From the NCBI GenBank assembly GCA_963813375.1, contig CAWEYT010000020.1, forward strand, positions 148,289 through 212,288: a DNA stretch of 64,000 nt. Direction: 5' to 3'. A program made the position numbers and the translations under genes. Positions 6,572-14,746 of this stretch are shown here, piece after piece (position 1 is the first letter of the stretch; each line of letters begins with the position of its first letter). The notes below the pieces were generated by a model. That model searched no databases. It had not been told where the DNA came from and saw only the letters and a program-made list of their open reading frames with translations. The stretch is from DASTFY01 sp963813375. Lineage in GTDB: Bacteria; Actinomycetota; Acidimicrobiia; Acidimicrobiales; Ilumatobacteraceae.

Positions 6572-8958
6572 CAGTCGTCCGTCCTGACGGGCGGGGCGCC
6601 GGACACGTCGTGGCGCTGGGTGAGGGCTTCGTAGACCCGGTCGGGCAGGAGGGGCATGTCGATGTTGCGCACGCCCGTGTCCTTGATGGCGTCCATGACC
6701 GCGTTGACGAACGCCGCCGGGCCGCCCACGGTGGCGCACTCGCCGATGCCCTTGGCGCCGATCGGGTGGTGGGGGCACGGCGTCACGACCTCGTGCAACT
6801 CGAAGCCCGGCGTCTCCCACGCCGTGGGCAGGAGGTAGTCCATGTAGTTGGCCCCGATGCAGTTGCCGTCGGCGTCGAAGGTGATGAACTGCATGTTGGC
6901 CATGGCGTACGCCTCGGTCAGCCCACCCATGATCTGCCCCTCGACGATCATCGGGTTGATGCGGACCCCGCAGTCGTCGACGGCGACGACGCTGAGCACG
7001 TCCCACACACCGGTCTCGGGATCGACCTCGACCGTGGCGATGTAGCAGGCGAACGGCCAGGTGAGGTTGGGCGGGTCGTAGTAGGCGTTGTTCTCCAGTC
7101 CCGGCTCCATGCCGTCGGGCATGTTGCTGTACGCCGCCATGGCGCATTCCTGGATGCTCACGCCGCGGTCCGGCGCGCTGCGCACGTAGAACCGGCCGAG
7201 CTCCCACTCGACGTCCTCCTCGGACACCTCGAGCAGGTGGGCGGCGAGCTTGCGGGCCTTGGCGCGGACCTTGCGGGACACCATGGCCACCGCGGCGCCG
7301 GCGACGGGCGTGCTGCGCGACGCGTACGTCCCCATGCCGAACGGGGCGGTGTCCGTGTCCCCTTCCTCGACGGTCACGTCCTCGGCCGGGATGCCCAGCT
7401 CATGGGCGACGATCTGGGCCCACGTCGTCTCGTGGCCCTGGCCCTGCGACTTGGCGCCCGTGCGGAGGAGGGCCTTGCCGGTCATGTGCACCCGCAGCTC
7501 GGCGGAGTCGAACATCTTGATGCCGAGGATGTCGTACTCGCGGCTGTTGCCGGCTCCGAGGGGTTCGGTCATGGTCGAGATGCCGATGCCCAGCAGGCGC
7601 CCGTTCTTCCTCGCCTCCTCCTTCTGCCGGAGGAAGTCCTGGTAGCCGACGGCCTCGAGCCCGACGTCCAGGCACTTGCCGTACTGGCCGGAGTCGGTGA
7701 GGAACCCGAACGGCGTGCGGTGCGGGAAGTCGTCGTCGCGGACGAAGTTGATGCGGCGGAACTCGGCCTGGTCCATGCCGAGGTCGTCCGCGGCGGCCTG
7801 CACCATGCGCTCCTGGAAGAACATCGCCTCGGTCACGCGGAACGAGCAGCGGTAGGCGACGCCCCCGGGCGCCTTGTTCGTGTACATGCCCCGGGCGGTC
7901 AGGTGCGCGGCGGGGATGTCGTAGCACGCGAAGGCCGAGTGCATGAGGCCGATCTTGAACTTGCTCGGCTGCGCGTCGGAGAAGAACGCGCCGTGATCGG
8001 CGTCGGTGTGCATCCGGACGCCGAGGATCTTGCCGTCGCGGCGCAGCGCCATCTCGCCGTGCAGGTAGATGTCGCGGGCGAACCCGGTCGAGATGAGGTT
8101 CCCGGTGTTGTCCTCGATCCACTTCACGGGCCGCTCCAGCAGGATCGACGCCAGGATCGACATGACGTAACCGGGGTAGACGGGCACCTTGTTGCCGAAG
8201 CCGCCACCGAGGTCGGGCGAGATGATGCGGATCATGTGCTCGGGCAGCTCGGCCACGAGGGCGACGGCGGCGCGGATGATGTGGGGCGCCTGCGTGGTCA
8301 TGTAGACGGTGAGCTTCGACGTCGACCGGTTGAAGTCCGCGATGGAGCCGCAGCACTCGAGCGGCGACGGGTGGGAGCGCGGGTAGTGGAGGTCGAGCTG
8401 GGAGACGACATCGGCCTCCGCGAACGCCCGGTCGGTGGCGTCCCGGTCGCCCACGGCCCAGTCGTAGACCACGTTGTCGTGCTGGTTCTCCTTGTCGTCC
8501 CGGATCAGGGGTGCGCCGTCGGCCAGGGCCTGCCGGGGGTTGACGATGACCGGGAGCGGCTCGTAGTCGACCTCGATCGCCTCGCAGGCGTCCTTGGCGA
8601 TGTACGGGTCGTCCGCGATCACGCAGGCGACCTCCTGGCCCTGGAACCGGACCTTGTCCGTGGCCAGCACGGCCTGGGTGTCGTAGGACAGGGTCGGCAT
8701 CCAGGCCAGGTTGCGCTTGGCCATCATCTCGCCGGTCATGACCAGCCGGACACCCGGGATCTTCCAGGCCCGGCTGGTGTCGATCGAGCGGATCCTGGCG
8801 TGGGCCAGCGGGCTGCGGAGGATCTCCATGTGGAGCATGCCGGGCAGGACGATGTCGTCGATGTAGTTGCCCTTGCCGCGGATGAACCGGTTGTCCTCGA
8901 CCCGGCGGCGGCTGGCGCCCATCCCGCCGATCTTGATCTCATCGAGTGCCTGGCTCAC
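6571..8958 (-). CDS. coxL: Aerobic CO dehydrogenase large subunit, form I
   Basis: 795 residues, normal for CoxL. The start is GTG at 8958 with GGGAGG six bases upstream. The diagnostic form I loop AYRCSFR is present with Cys371, the residue that in the Oligotropha enzyme carries copper bridged to molybdenum. Other cofactor motifs visible are GGGFGNK, the GQGHETTW segment near residue 505, and GIGE with the catalytic glutamate at residue 740. The enzyme oxidises CO with water to CO2 and passes electrons to the small and medium subunits. Gene order M-S-L on one strand is also typical of form I. Confidence 0.97.
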   Translation of the reverse strand: MSQALDEIKIGGMGASRRRVEDNRFIRGKGNYIDDIVLPGMLHMEILRSPLAHARIRSIDTSRAWKIPGVRLVMTGEMMAKRNLAWMPTLSYDTQAVLATDKVRFQGQEVACVIADDPYIAKDACEAIEVDYEPLPVIVNPRQALADGAPLIRDDKENQHDNVVYDWAVGDRDATDRAFAEADVVSQLDLHYPRSHPSPLECCGSIADFNRSTSKLTVYMTTQAPHIIRAAVALVAELPEHMIRIISPDLGGGFGNKVPVYPGYVMSILASILLERPVKWIEDNTGNLISTGFARDIYLHGEMALRRDGKILGVRMHTDADHGAFFSDAQPSKFKIGLMHSAFACYDIPAAHLTARGMYTNKAPGGVAYRCSFRVTEAMFFQERMVQAAADDLGMDQAEFRRINFVRDDDFPHRTPFGFLTDSGQYGKCLDVGLEAVGYQDFLRQKEEARKNGRLLGIGISTMTEPLGAGNSREYDILGIKMFDSAELRVHMTGKALLRTGAKSQGQGHETTWAQIVAHELGIPAEDVTVEEGDTDTAPFGMGTYASRSTPVAGAAVAMVSRKVRAKARKLAAHLLEVSEEDVEWELGRFYVRSAPDRGVSIQECAMAAYSNMPDGMEPGLENNAYYDPPNLTWPFACYIATVEVDPETGVWDVLSVVAVDDCGVRINPMIVEGQIMGGLTEAYAMANMQFITFDADGNCIGANYMDYLLPTAWETPGFELHEVVTPCPHHPIGAKGIGECATVGGPAAFVNAVMDAIKDTGVRNIDMPLLPDRVYEALTQRHDVSGAPPVRTDD

Positions 8959-8971
8959 TGGTGTCCTCCCG

Positions 8972-9502
8972 TCAGCTTCCGTTGGCGGCGCGCAGCTTGG
9001 CGGCCGCCCAGAGGACCGACTTCACGATGTTCTGGTAGCCGGTGCAGCGGCAGATGTTGCCGGAGAGCGCCCAGCGCACCTCGTCCTCCGTCGGGTCCGG
9101 GTTCTTCTCGAGCAGCGCCTTGGCGGTCAGCATCATCCCCGGCGTGCAGAAGCCGCACTGCAAACCGTGCTCGTCCTTGAACCCCTCCTGCACCGCGTCG
9201 AGCTCGCTCGCCGTGCCCAGACCTTCGACCGTCGTGATCTCGTGACCGTCGGCCTGCACCGCCAGCATCGTGCAGCTCTTCACCGGTGTGCCGTCGAACA
9301 GGACGGTGCAGGCGCCGCAGTTGCTGGTGTCGCAACCGGTGTGCGTCCCCGTCAGGCGGAAGGCCTGGCGCAGCAGGTGGAGGAGCAGGAGGCGGGGTTC
9401 GATCTCCGCGGCGCGGCGCTCGCCGTTGACGGTGAGCGTGACCCGCTGCACCGGGACGTCGGCGGGGGCCTCAGGGCTGATCTCCTCGTACAGGCTCGAC
9501 AT
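8972..9502 (-). CDS. coxS: CO dehydrogenase small subunit, two [2Fe-2S] clusters
   Basis: 176 residues from ATG at 9502, one base after the coxM stop. It has the plant-ferredoxin type cluster (Cys57, 62, 65, 77 in GCDTSNCGAC) and the helical cluster (Cys116, 119, 151, 153 in QCGFC and ICRCTGY). These shuttle electrons from the molybdenum centre of CoxL to the FAD of CoxM. A 15-20 residue N-terminal extension before the ferredoxin domain is longer than in many homologues. coxL follows after 13 bases. Confidence 0.96.
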   Translation of the reverse strand: MSSLYEEISPEAPADVPVQRVTLTVNGERRAAEIEPRLLLLHLLRQAFRLTGTHTGCDTSNCGACTVLFDGTPVKSCTMLAVQADGHEITTVEGLGTASELDAVQEGFKDEHGLQCGFCTPGMMLTAKALLEKNPDPTEDEVRWALSGNICRCTGYQNIVKSVLWAAAKLRAANGS

Positions 9503-9503
9503 G

Positions 9504-10379
9504 TCAGGCCGCCCTCTCCTCGGACTCGGCGACTCGATTGAGGAGGCGGACGACGAAGGTCCGCACGACATGGCGCTTGAACTCCGCACTGCCACGATGG
9601 TCCGTGCGCGGTCGGGCGGCCGTCGCCGCGAGATCGGCGGCCGCGCCGATGGACTCGGCGCCGAGCGGCCGGCCGACGATCGCCTGCGCGGCGTCGCGGG
9701 CGTCGATGGTCGAGCTGCCGACTCCTGTGAGGGCGATGCCGGCCCGCGTGATCGAACCTGCTGACAGCTCGACGGCGACCGCGACGCCGACGGTGGCGAA
9801 GTCACCCACGCGGCGTTCCAACTTGAGGTAGCCGCCCGCCGGCTGGCCCTGCGGCGCCGGGATCACCGCCTCCACGGCGATTTCGTCGGCCGCCAGCACG
9901 TTCTCGAACGGGCCCGTCACGAAGTCGGCGACCGGGATCGTGCGGCGACCCGTCGGCCCCTGGGCGACGACGTGGCCGCCGAGGGCCATCACGACGGACG
10001 CCCAGTCACCTTGCGGGTCGGCGTGGCACAACGAGCCGACGAGCGTGCCGCGGTTGCGGACGATGGGATCGGCGATCAGGGGTGCCGCGGCGGCCATGGT
10101 CGGCTGTCGCGATGTCAGGACATCCGAGTGCTCGAGGTCGGCATGGCGGCAGAGCGCTCCCACGCGGATGGTTCCGTCCGCCTCGACCCGGTGGTAGTCG
10201 AGGCCGGGCAGGTTGTTGATGTCGACCAGCAGCTCAGGGGATGCGAAGCGCAGCTTCAGCAGCGGGATGAGGCTCTGGCCCCCGGCGAGGACCTTCGCCT
10301 CGCCGCCCCCCGCGTGGAGCAGGGCGATGGCCTCGTCGAGCGAACGCGGGGCCTCGTAGCGGAAGCGGGACGGGTAGAT
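9504..10379 (-). CDS. coxM: CO dehydrogenase medium (FAD) subunit with a putative ATC start
   Basis: 291 residues from 10379. The start codon appears to be ATC (complement of 10377-10379): the conserved N-terminus (YPSRFRYEAPRSLDEAIALL) begins exactly here, a GAGGAGG ribosome binding site sits five bases upstream, an in-frame stop lies 48 bases upstream, and there is no in-frame ATG, GTG or TTG until a GTG at 10163 inside the FAD domain. FAD motifs are AGGQSLIPLLKLR and RNRGTLVGSLCHADP, where valine replaces the usual second glycine of T.GGS. The protein carries electrons from CoxS to the respiratory chain via FAD. Confidence 0.92.
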   Translation of the reverse strand: MYPSRFRYEAPRSLDEAIALLHAGGGEAKVLAGGQSLIPLLKLRFASPELLVDINNLPGLDYHRVEADGTIRVGALCRHADLEHSDVLTSRQPTMAAAAPLIADPIVRNRGTLVGSLCHADPQGDWASVVMALGGHVVAQGPTGRRTIPVADFVTGPFENVLAADEIAVEAVIPAPQGQPAGGYLKLERRVGDFATVGVAVAVELSAGSITRAGIALTGVGSSTIDARDAAQAIVGRPLGAESIGAAADLAATAARPRTDHRGSAEFKRHVVRTFVVRLLNRVAESEERAA

Positions 10380-10384
10380 GGGAG

Positions 10385-10391
10385 CCTCCTC
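10385..10391 (-). promoter_or_regulatory. Ribosome binding site supporting the ATC start of coxM
   Basis: On the minus strand GAGGAGG is followed by CTCCC and then ATC TAC CCG. Spacing is ideal for initiation at the ATC, which decides the start in the absence of any standard start codon. Confidence 0.7.
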
Positions 10392-10427
10392 GGTGTGCGG
10401 CCGCCGTGGTCGGGATGCTCGTGCCGG

Positions 10428-10694
10428 TCAGCCCGGCGGGGGCTGGGATGCCGGGGCGGTCGACTGTGGATCCGGCACGGCGACCGGAAGGGACTCGTCG
10501 CCGGGGTCCGGCCGCCGCTCCTGATGGGGTGGCCACGGCCCCTGCACGGGTTGCCCGGCCACCTTCAGGTAGTCCACCAGCTGCGGCCAGGCCCAGACCG
10601 TGGGGCTCTTGCCGGTCTTCGGAGCATGCTCGATCAGCTCGTACAGCCGCGGATTGCCCGGACTGTGACCCGTCGACTCGACTGCCACCCGCAT
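10428..10694 (-). CDS. 88-residue hypothetical protein heading the cox structural operon
   Basis: ATG at 10694 preceded by GAGGGGG. The protein starts RVAVESTGHSPGNPRLYELIEH, has a central WAWPQLVDYLKVAGQP segment and a proline-rich disordered tail. It ends 48 bases before the coxM start and is in the same frame. No membrane segment or known motif. As the first gene of the coxMSL operon it may be a regulator or accessory protein, but nothing in the sequence shows this. Confidence 0.6.
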   Translation of the reverse strand: MRVAVESTGHSPGNPRLYELIEHAPKTGKSPTVWAWPQLVDYLKVAGQPVQGPWPPHQERRPDPGDESLPVAVPDPQSTAPASQPPPG

Positions 10695-10906
10695 ACCCCC
10701 TCGTTCGGCGGGACGGTGCGCGTCCTCGCCGTGAACCCGCCGGCATGGTAGCCGGGCGGTCCAGGGGGCGCGACGTTCTGTGGTCGCGCGACCGTCACCC
10801 GGTCGGCTCTAAGGATTCCGGCGCGGATCGGTCGCGACCCCCGAGACGATGTCGCGCCGGTTTGCTCACGGTTCCGTCACATCGGGCGTCCTACGCTCAC
10901 GTGGTG
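10695..10906. promoter_or_regulatory. Divergent promoter region between the cox operon and a lipoprotein gene
   Basis: About 210 non-coding bases separate the divergently transcribed cox operon and lipoprotein gene, so promoters for both must lie here. I see no convincing -35/-10 pair or long palindrome. Confidence 0.45.
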
Positions 10907-12118
10907 ATGCGTGCTCGGGCAGCACTCGTGGGCCTGCTGCTCGTGGCCGGCTGCTCGGGAGCCGATGGCGACGGCCGTGGTGACGGCACCGACGCTGTCG
11001 AGCGTCCGACGGTGACGGTCGCGGCAACGACCACCCCACCGTCCGTGACCGGTCCGGAGATCACGCCTGAGTCGTCACCGACCACCGGTTCGCTCGCACC
11101 GCCGACACCCCTCGTGCAGTCGCTGCCGGCCGCCCCCTGTGAGCTCGGTGCGGTGACCGCCGATGGAGAGGTCACCTTCGTCGCCGGCTCGAAGCTCTAC
11201 GGGGTTCGCCCCGACGGGACGGGCGGGCGGTGCCTGACCGAACTGTCCGAGGTCCCGTCGGGCGCGATCCAATGGGGTCCGCAGGGCGATCGGGTGCTCC
11301 TCGGTCCGAGCACCGTGCTCGACGCCAGCGGGCCGCGGACAAGCGGTTTCTTTGCGGACAATCCCGCTGTCCGCTGGTCCCGGCCGACGGGGTCGGCCCT
11401 GATCGCGCCGCGCCAGAACGACGGTCAGCTGATCTGGCGGGAGTCGTCGGATGCAGCCGAGCGGCTCGACATCAGCTTCCTGGCCCGGACCGACTCCGCC
11501 GTGTACCACCCCGCGGGCCGCAACATCCTCGCCGCGGGCGTCGATGCCGGCGGCGTCTACGGCGTCTTCCTGGCCGGCAACCGGGGTGAGGATGCCCGTC
11601 CGGTCGCGACCGTGGCCGACGCGACGACGTTTGTGCACGACCTGGCGTTCGACGCCGGCGGCACCCACGCCTACTTCGTGCACGACCACCCGGGTGAGTA
11701 CCACGTGCACGACCTCGCCTTCCCCGATCTGGCGCTCACCGATCTGGTCGTTTCACCGGAGCCGGTGGGTCGCCTGGTCGTCGACGATGTGGCGTCGATC
11801 GCGTGGCGGCAGGGCGACTGCGCACGGCGCACGTCCACCGTCGTCTGGTCGCCCGACTCGGGAACGTCGCGCCCCGTCGGTGCGGGGTCCGTGCTGGAGA
11901 CCATGTCGACGGAACCCGTCGGTTGGGTGGGTGGCGGATCGCTGGCGGTGATGGCCCGAGCGCGCGGGTGCGACGGGCCCGGCGACCTGTGGATCGTCCC
12001 CGCCGGCAGCGATCCGCCCGTGCTGGTCGTCTCGGCGATCGATCAGGCGGCGGTGAGGGCGGTCTCGGCGACTCCCGTCGACCTGCCGGGTGGCATCAAC
12101 AACCAAGCGCCTGGTTGA
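10907..12118 (+). CDS. Secreted lipoprotein with TolB-like repeat region
   Basis: 403 residues; ATG at 10907 (two in-frame GTGs lie just upstream). A lipoprotein signal peptide is clear: RARAALVGLLLVAGC with the lipobox cysteine at residue 16, followed by a low-complexity threonine/proline/serine linker to about residue 70. The rest has repeated beta-strand blocks such as IQWGPQGDRVLLG, VRWSRPTGSALIA, AVYHPAGRNILAAGVD and LAFDAGGTHAYFVHD, the pattern of a beta-propeller of TolB/WD type. It is anchored at the outer face of the membrane; ligand unknown. No operon partner on this strand. Confidence 0.8.
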   Translation: MRARAALVGLLLVAGCSGADGDGRGDGTDAVERPTVTVAATTTPPSVTGPEITPESSPTTGSLAPPTPLVQSLPAAPCELGAVTADGEVTFVAGSKLYGVRPDGTGGRCLTELSEVPSGAIQWGPQGDRVLLGPSTVLDASGPRTSGFFADNPAVRWSRPTGSALIAPRQNDGQLIWRESSDAAERLDISFLARTDSAVYHPAGRNILAAGVDAGGVYGVFLAGNRGEDARPVATVADATTFVHDLAFDAGGTHAYFVHDHPGEYHVHDLAFPDLALTDLVVSPEPVGRLVVDDVASIAWRQGDCARRTSTVVWSPDSGTSRPVGAGSVLETMSTEPVGWVGGGSLAVMARARGCDGPGDLWIVPAGSDPPVLVVSAIDQAAVRAVSATPVDLPGGINNQAPG

Positions 12119-12165
12119 TGACGACCGTCGTCCGGCCGGTCGGCCGGAGTCGAGGAACAGGCCCG

Positions 12166-12456
12166 TCACTCGGTCGGCTCCGGCCAGCTGATGTCGACCC
12201 GCTCGGCGGCCTCGGCGGAATCGATGACCGGGTAGATCTCGAACTCGCCGAGGTCCTGCCAGCGCTCCCGCCAGACGTCGAACAGTCCCGGATCGTCCGT
12301 CTCCATCAGTTGAAAGCAACGGTCGAGCCGGTCGTCGTCCACGATCCAGCTGTCGATGTAGCGAAGGCCCTCCGGGAGCATGCGCCCGTGGACCGCGGCT
12401 CGCTCGTAGATCGCTCGGGGCCCGGCCGTGTAGCGCTCGATCACCATGTACCGCAC
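12166..12456 (-). CDS. DUF3303-like small protein
   Basis: 96 residues from GTG at 12456. The sequence opens RYMVIERYTAGPRAIYERAAVHGRMLPEGLRYIDSWI and contains CFQLMETDDPGLFDVWRERWQDLGEFEIYPV, which matches the ferredoxin-like dimeric barrel pattern of DUF3303 proteins. Such proteins have no assigned reaction. It stands alone between two plus-strand genes. Confidence 0.72.
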   Translation of the reverse strand: MRYMVIERYTAGPRAIYERAAVHGRMLPEGLRYIDSWIVDDDRLDRCFQLMETDDPGLFDVWRERWQDLGEFEIYPVIDSAEAAERVDISWPEPTE

Positions 12457-12623
12457 GGCCGTTGTCTAGCGGCCGGTCAAGCGGTCGGGGGACCGCAAGT
12501 CGTTCCACCGGGAAGCATGCACCCCACGTTGCGCTTTCCGGCACCAGAGGCGCATGCCTCCGAACTGTTCGGGCCCCGTCGCGCCCGCGCGAGGGGTGGT
12601 CGCCACTGTCGTAGCGTGACCTC

Positions 12624-13475
12624 GTGGCTGACTCCGCCGTCGCCAGCGCGCGATCGCTCGGCAAAGGTCTTCCGCCCCGCATCAGGGAGCACAACCTCAC
12701 CCTCGTGGCCGCCGGTGTGGCCTTCTACGCCTTCCTGGCGTTCGTCCCCGCCCTGATCGCCTTCATCTCGGTGTACGGGCTCGTCGCCGACCCCGACGAC
12801 GTGGCCGAGCAGGTCGAGGACCTCGCCTCGGCCCTGCCTCAGGAGGTGCAGGACTTCCTCGCCTTCCAGCTCACGTCGATCGCGAATGCCAACGGCGCCG
12901 GTGTCTCGTTCACCCTGCTGATCGCGGTCGCGCTGGCGCTCTGGAGCGCATCAGGCGGGATGGCCGCCCTCATCACGGGCATCCACGTCGCCCACGAGCA
13001 CGACGAACCGAAGAGCTTCGTGGCCAAGCGCGGCAAGGCGCTGCTGCTCACGCTCGGCGCCATCGTCTTCCTGGGCATCGTGATCTTCGTGATCGCCGCC
13101 GTCCCGCCGCTGCTGTCCGACGCCGGGATGGGTACGGCGGGCCGGGTGGTGTTCGGCATCCTGCGCTGGCCGATCCTGGGCGCCGTGATGATCGTCGGGA
13201 TCGGGCTGCTGTACCGGTTCGCGACGGGTGGCGTCGGGCGGGGCTGGCTCGGTGTCGTCACGCCGGGGGCCGTGGTGGCGATGATCGGCTGGCTGATCGT
13301 GTCCGGGCTGTTCGCGGTCTACACCGCCAACTTCGCCAGCTACAGCAAGACCTACGGCGCGCTGGCCTCGATCATCGTGATCCTGCTGTGGTTGTGGTTG
13401 AGCTCGCTGCTCGTGCTGGTCGGCGCCGAGGTCGACGGCCTCGCGGCGGAGGGCGACCCCGACGTCAGTCGCTGA
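12624..13475 (+). CDS. YihY/virulence factor BrkB family membrane protein
   Basis: 283 residues from GTG at 12624. Six membrane helices with the family signature HNLTLVAAGVAFYAFLAFVPALIAFISVYGL near the start and YGALASIIVILLWLWLSSLLVLVGAEVDG near the end. It was once mis-annotated as ribonuclease BN in other species; its real role is unknown (a transport or envelope function is likely). It is convergent with the Rieske oxygenase gene. Confidence 0.9.
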   Translation: MADSAVASARSLGKGLPPRIREHNLTLVAAGVAFYAFLAFVPALIAFISVYGLVADPDDVAEQVEDLASALPQEVQDFLAFQLTSIANANGAGVSFTLLIAVALALWSASGGMAALITGIHVAHEHDEPKSFVAKRGKALLLTLGAIVFLGIVIFVIAAVPPLLSDAGMGTAGRVVFGILRWPILGAVMIVGIGLLYRFATGGVGRGWLGVVTPGAVVAMIGWLIVSGLFAVYTANFASYSKTYGALASIIVILLWLWLSSLLVLVGAEVDGLAAEGDPDVSR

Positions 13476-13523
13476 TCCCGTCGATGTCCACGTTCAGGTG
13501 GATCGGCCCGCGCAGCACGGTGC

Positions 13524-14732
13524 TCACGCCAGCTCGTGCAGGTACCACTCGGTCAATCGAAGGGTCTTGGACTCAATGGGCATGACGTACGGGCCCGGGG
13601 CGTAGGCCGACGACGAGACGCCTCGCTGGTTCTCCGACACGATGCGCAGATCCTCCGCGACGGTGACCCTCCACATCCAGGTGAGCCGATCCGTGTCGTA
13701 GTCGATCCCGGCGTCGGCACCACCGGACACCAACCACGTCACGGTCAAGTCGGTCTCGTGCGCCGACCTCGGTGCGTACCGCAAGGCGCAGCCGTAGTCG
13801 GCGTAGGCGAGGAAGTGGTTCACGATCCCGGCGTAGCCGACCACGAAGCTCCCGGCGGCGTCGGCCGGTCCCATCAGCGGCGCGACGAGGCCACCATCCT
13901 CACTGCCAGTCTGCGCCGCGCCCTCGAGGGCGTTGTCCGAGCAGAAGAAGAGCTCGTCCCCGGTGGCGCCGTTCATCGCCCAACGATCCACGACCCGTGA
14001 GGCCGCGCCCGCCGAACCCTTGCGGGCCATCGCGTGCATCCGTGCGAACTCTGGGTGCGACGGTACGCAGTGGTAGCACTCCACCTGGTTCTCGAGCGCC
14101 AGCTTCCAGTTGGCAGACCAGGAATAGTGCGCCTCGTGGGCCACCTTCGCGTTCCACCAATCGAACGCGCCGAAGGCATTGTCGAAAGCCCGCTTGACCC
14201 CGCCGAAGTCGAGCGGGTCGTCGGCGAACGCAACGAAGATCAGGCCCTGGCAGACCTCGACCGGCCACGACACCAGCCCGAGCGTCGAGGTATCCGTCTC
14301 GGGCGCCAACCACGGCGCCTTGCGCAGACTCCCGTCGAGGTTGTACGTCCACGCGTGGTACGGGCAGCGGAGCGCTCGGCCCTTTGCGTGCCCGGCGCCT
14401 TCGCTGCAGATCCTCGAGCCCCGATGCCGGCACACGTTGGCCAGTGCCTTGATCTGGCCGTCGTCGGCGCGCACCACGATGGCCGAGTCACGGTCGTACT
14501 CGCAGACGAGGTAGTCCCCGACCTGTGGGATGGCGGACACGTGTCCGACGAAGTTCCAGTGGCGGCGGAGCACGCGTTCGACATCGAGCCGGTAGATCTC
14601 CTGCGACGTGTAGAAGGGCTGCGGCAGCGAATGACCGGCCGGTCGCATCCGCACGAGCTCGTCCAGATCCTCGGAGCGAACGGATCGAGCCCGACCGTCC
14701 TTTCGGTCGGGCTCAGGCAACTCGAGGTCCAT
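13524..14732 (-). CDS. Rieske aromatic-ring-hydroxylating-type oxygenase, alpha subunit
   Basis: 402 residues. Rieske [2Fe-2S] ligands are Cys101-x-His103 and Cys123-x2-His126 (CRHRGSRIC ... CPYHAW). The mononuclear iron site is in ANWKLALENQVECYHCVPSHPEF, with His221 and His226 as ligands. The ECYHC form is common in the choline/glycine-betaine monooxygenase and GbcA-like branch, so a quaternary-ammonium or carboxylate substrate is as likely as an aromatic one. No reductase gene is adjacent. It follows the PIG-L/cNMP gene by 14 bases on the same strand, probably one operon. Confidence 0.9.
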   Translation of the reverse strand: MDLELPEPDRKDGRARSVRSEDLDELVRMRPAGHSLPQPFYTSQEIYRLDVERVLRRHWNFVGHVSAIPQVGDYLVCEYDRDSAIVVRADDGQIKALANVCRHRGSRICSEGAGHAKGRALRCPYHAWTYNLDGSLRKAPWLAPETDTSTLGLVSWPVEVCQGLIFVAFADDPLDFGGVKRAFDNAFGAFDWWNAKVAHEAHYSWSANWKLALENQVECYHCVPSHPEFARMHAMARKGSAGAASRVVDRWAMNGATGDELFFCSDNALEGAAQTGSEDGGLVAPLMGPADAAGSFVVGYAGIVNHFLAYADYGCALRYAPRSAHETDLTVTWLVSGGADAGIDYDTDRLTWMWRVTVAEDLRIVSENQRGVSSSAYAPGPYVMPIESKTLRLTEWYLHELA

Positions 14733-14746
14733 CGAGTCGCATCTGC

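Noticed and set aside
6475..9180. 901-residue plus-strand frame opposite coxL and coxS
   Set aside because: Antisense shadow of clear CO dehydrogenase genes; common in high-GC DNA.
13465..13527. A 20-codon minus-strand ORF (STVLRGPIHLNVDIDGISD) overlapping the Rieske gene stop by GTGA
   Set aside because: The overlap is suggestive but it is too short to judge and also overlaps the end of the YihY gene.
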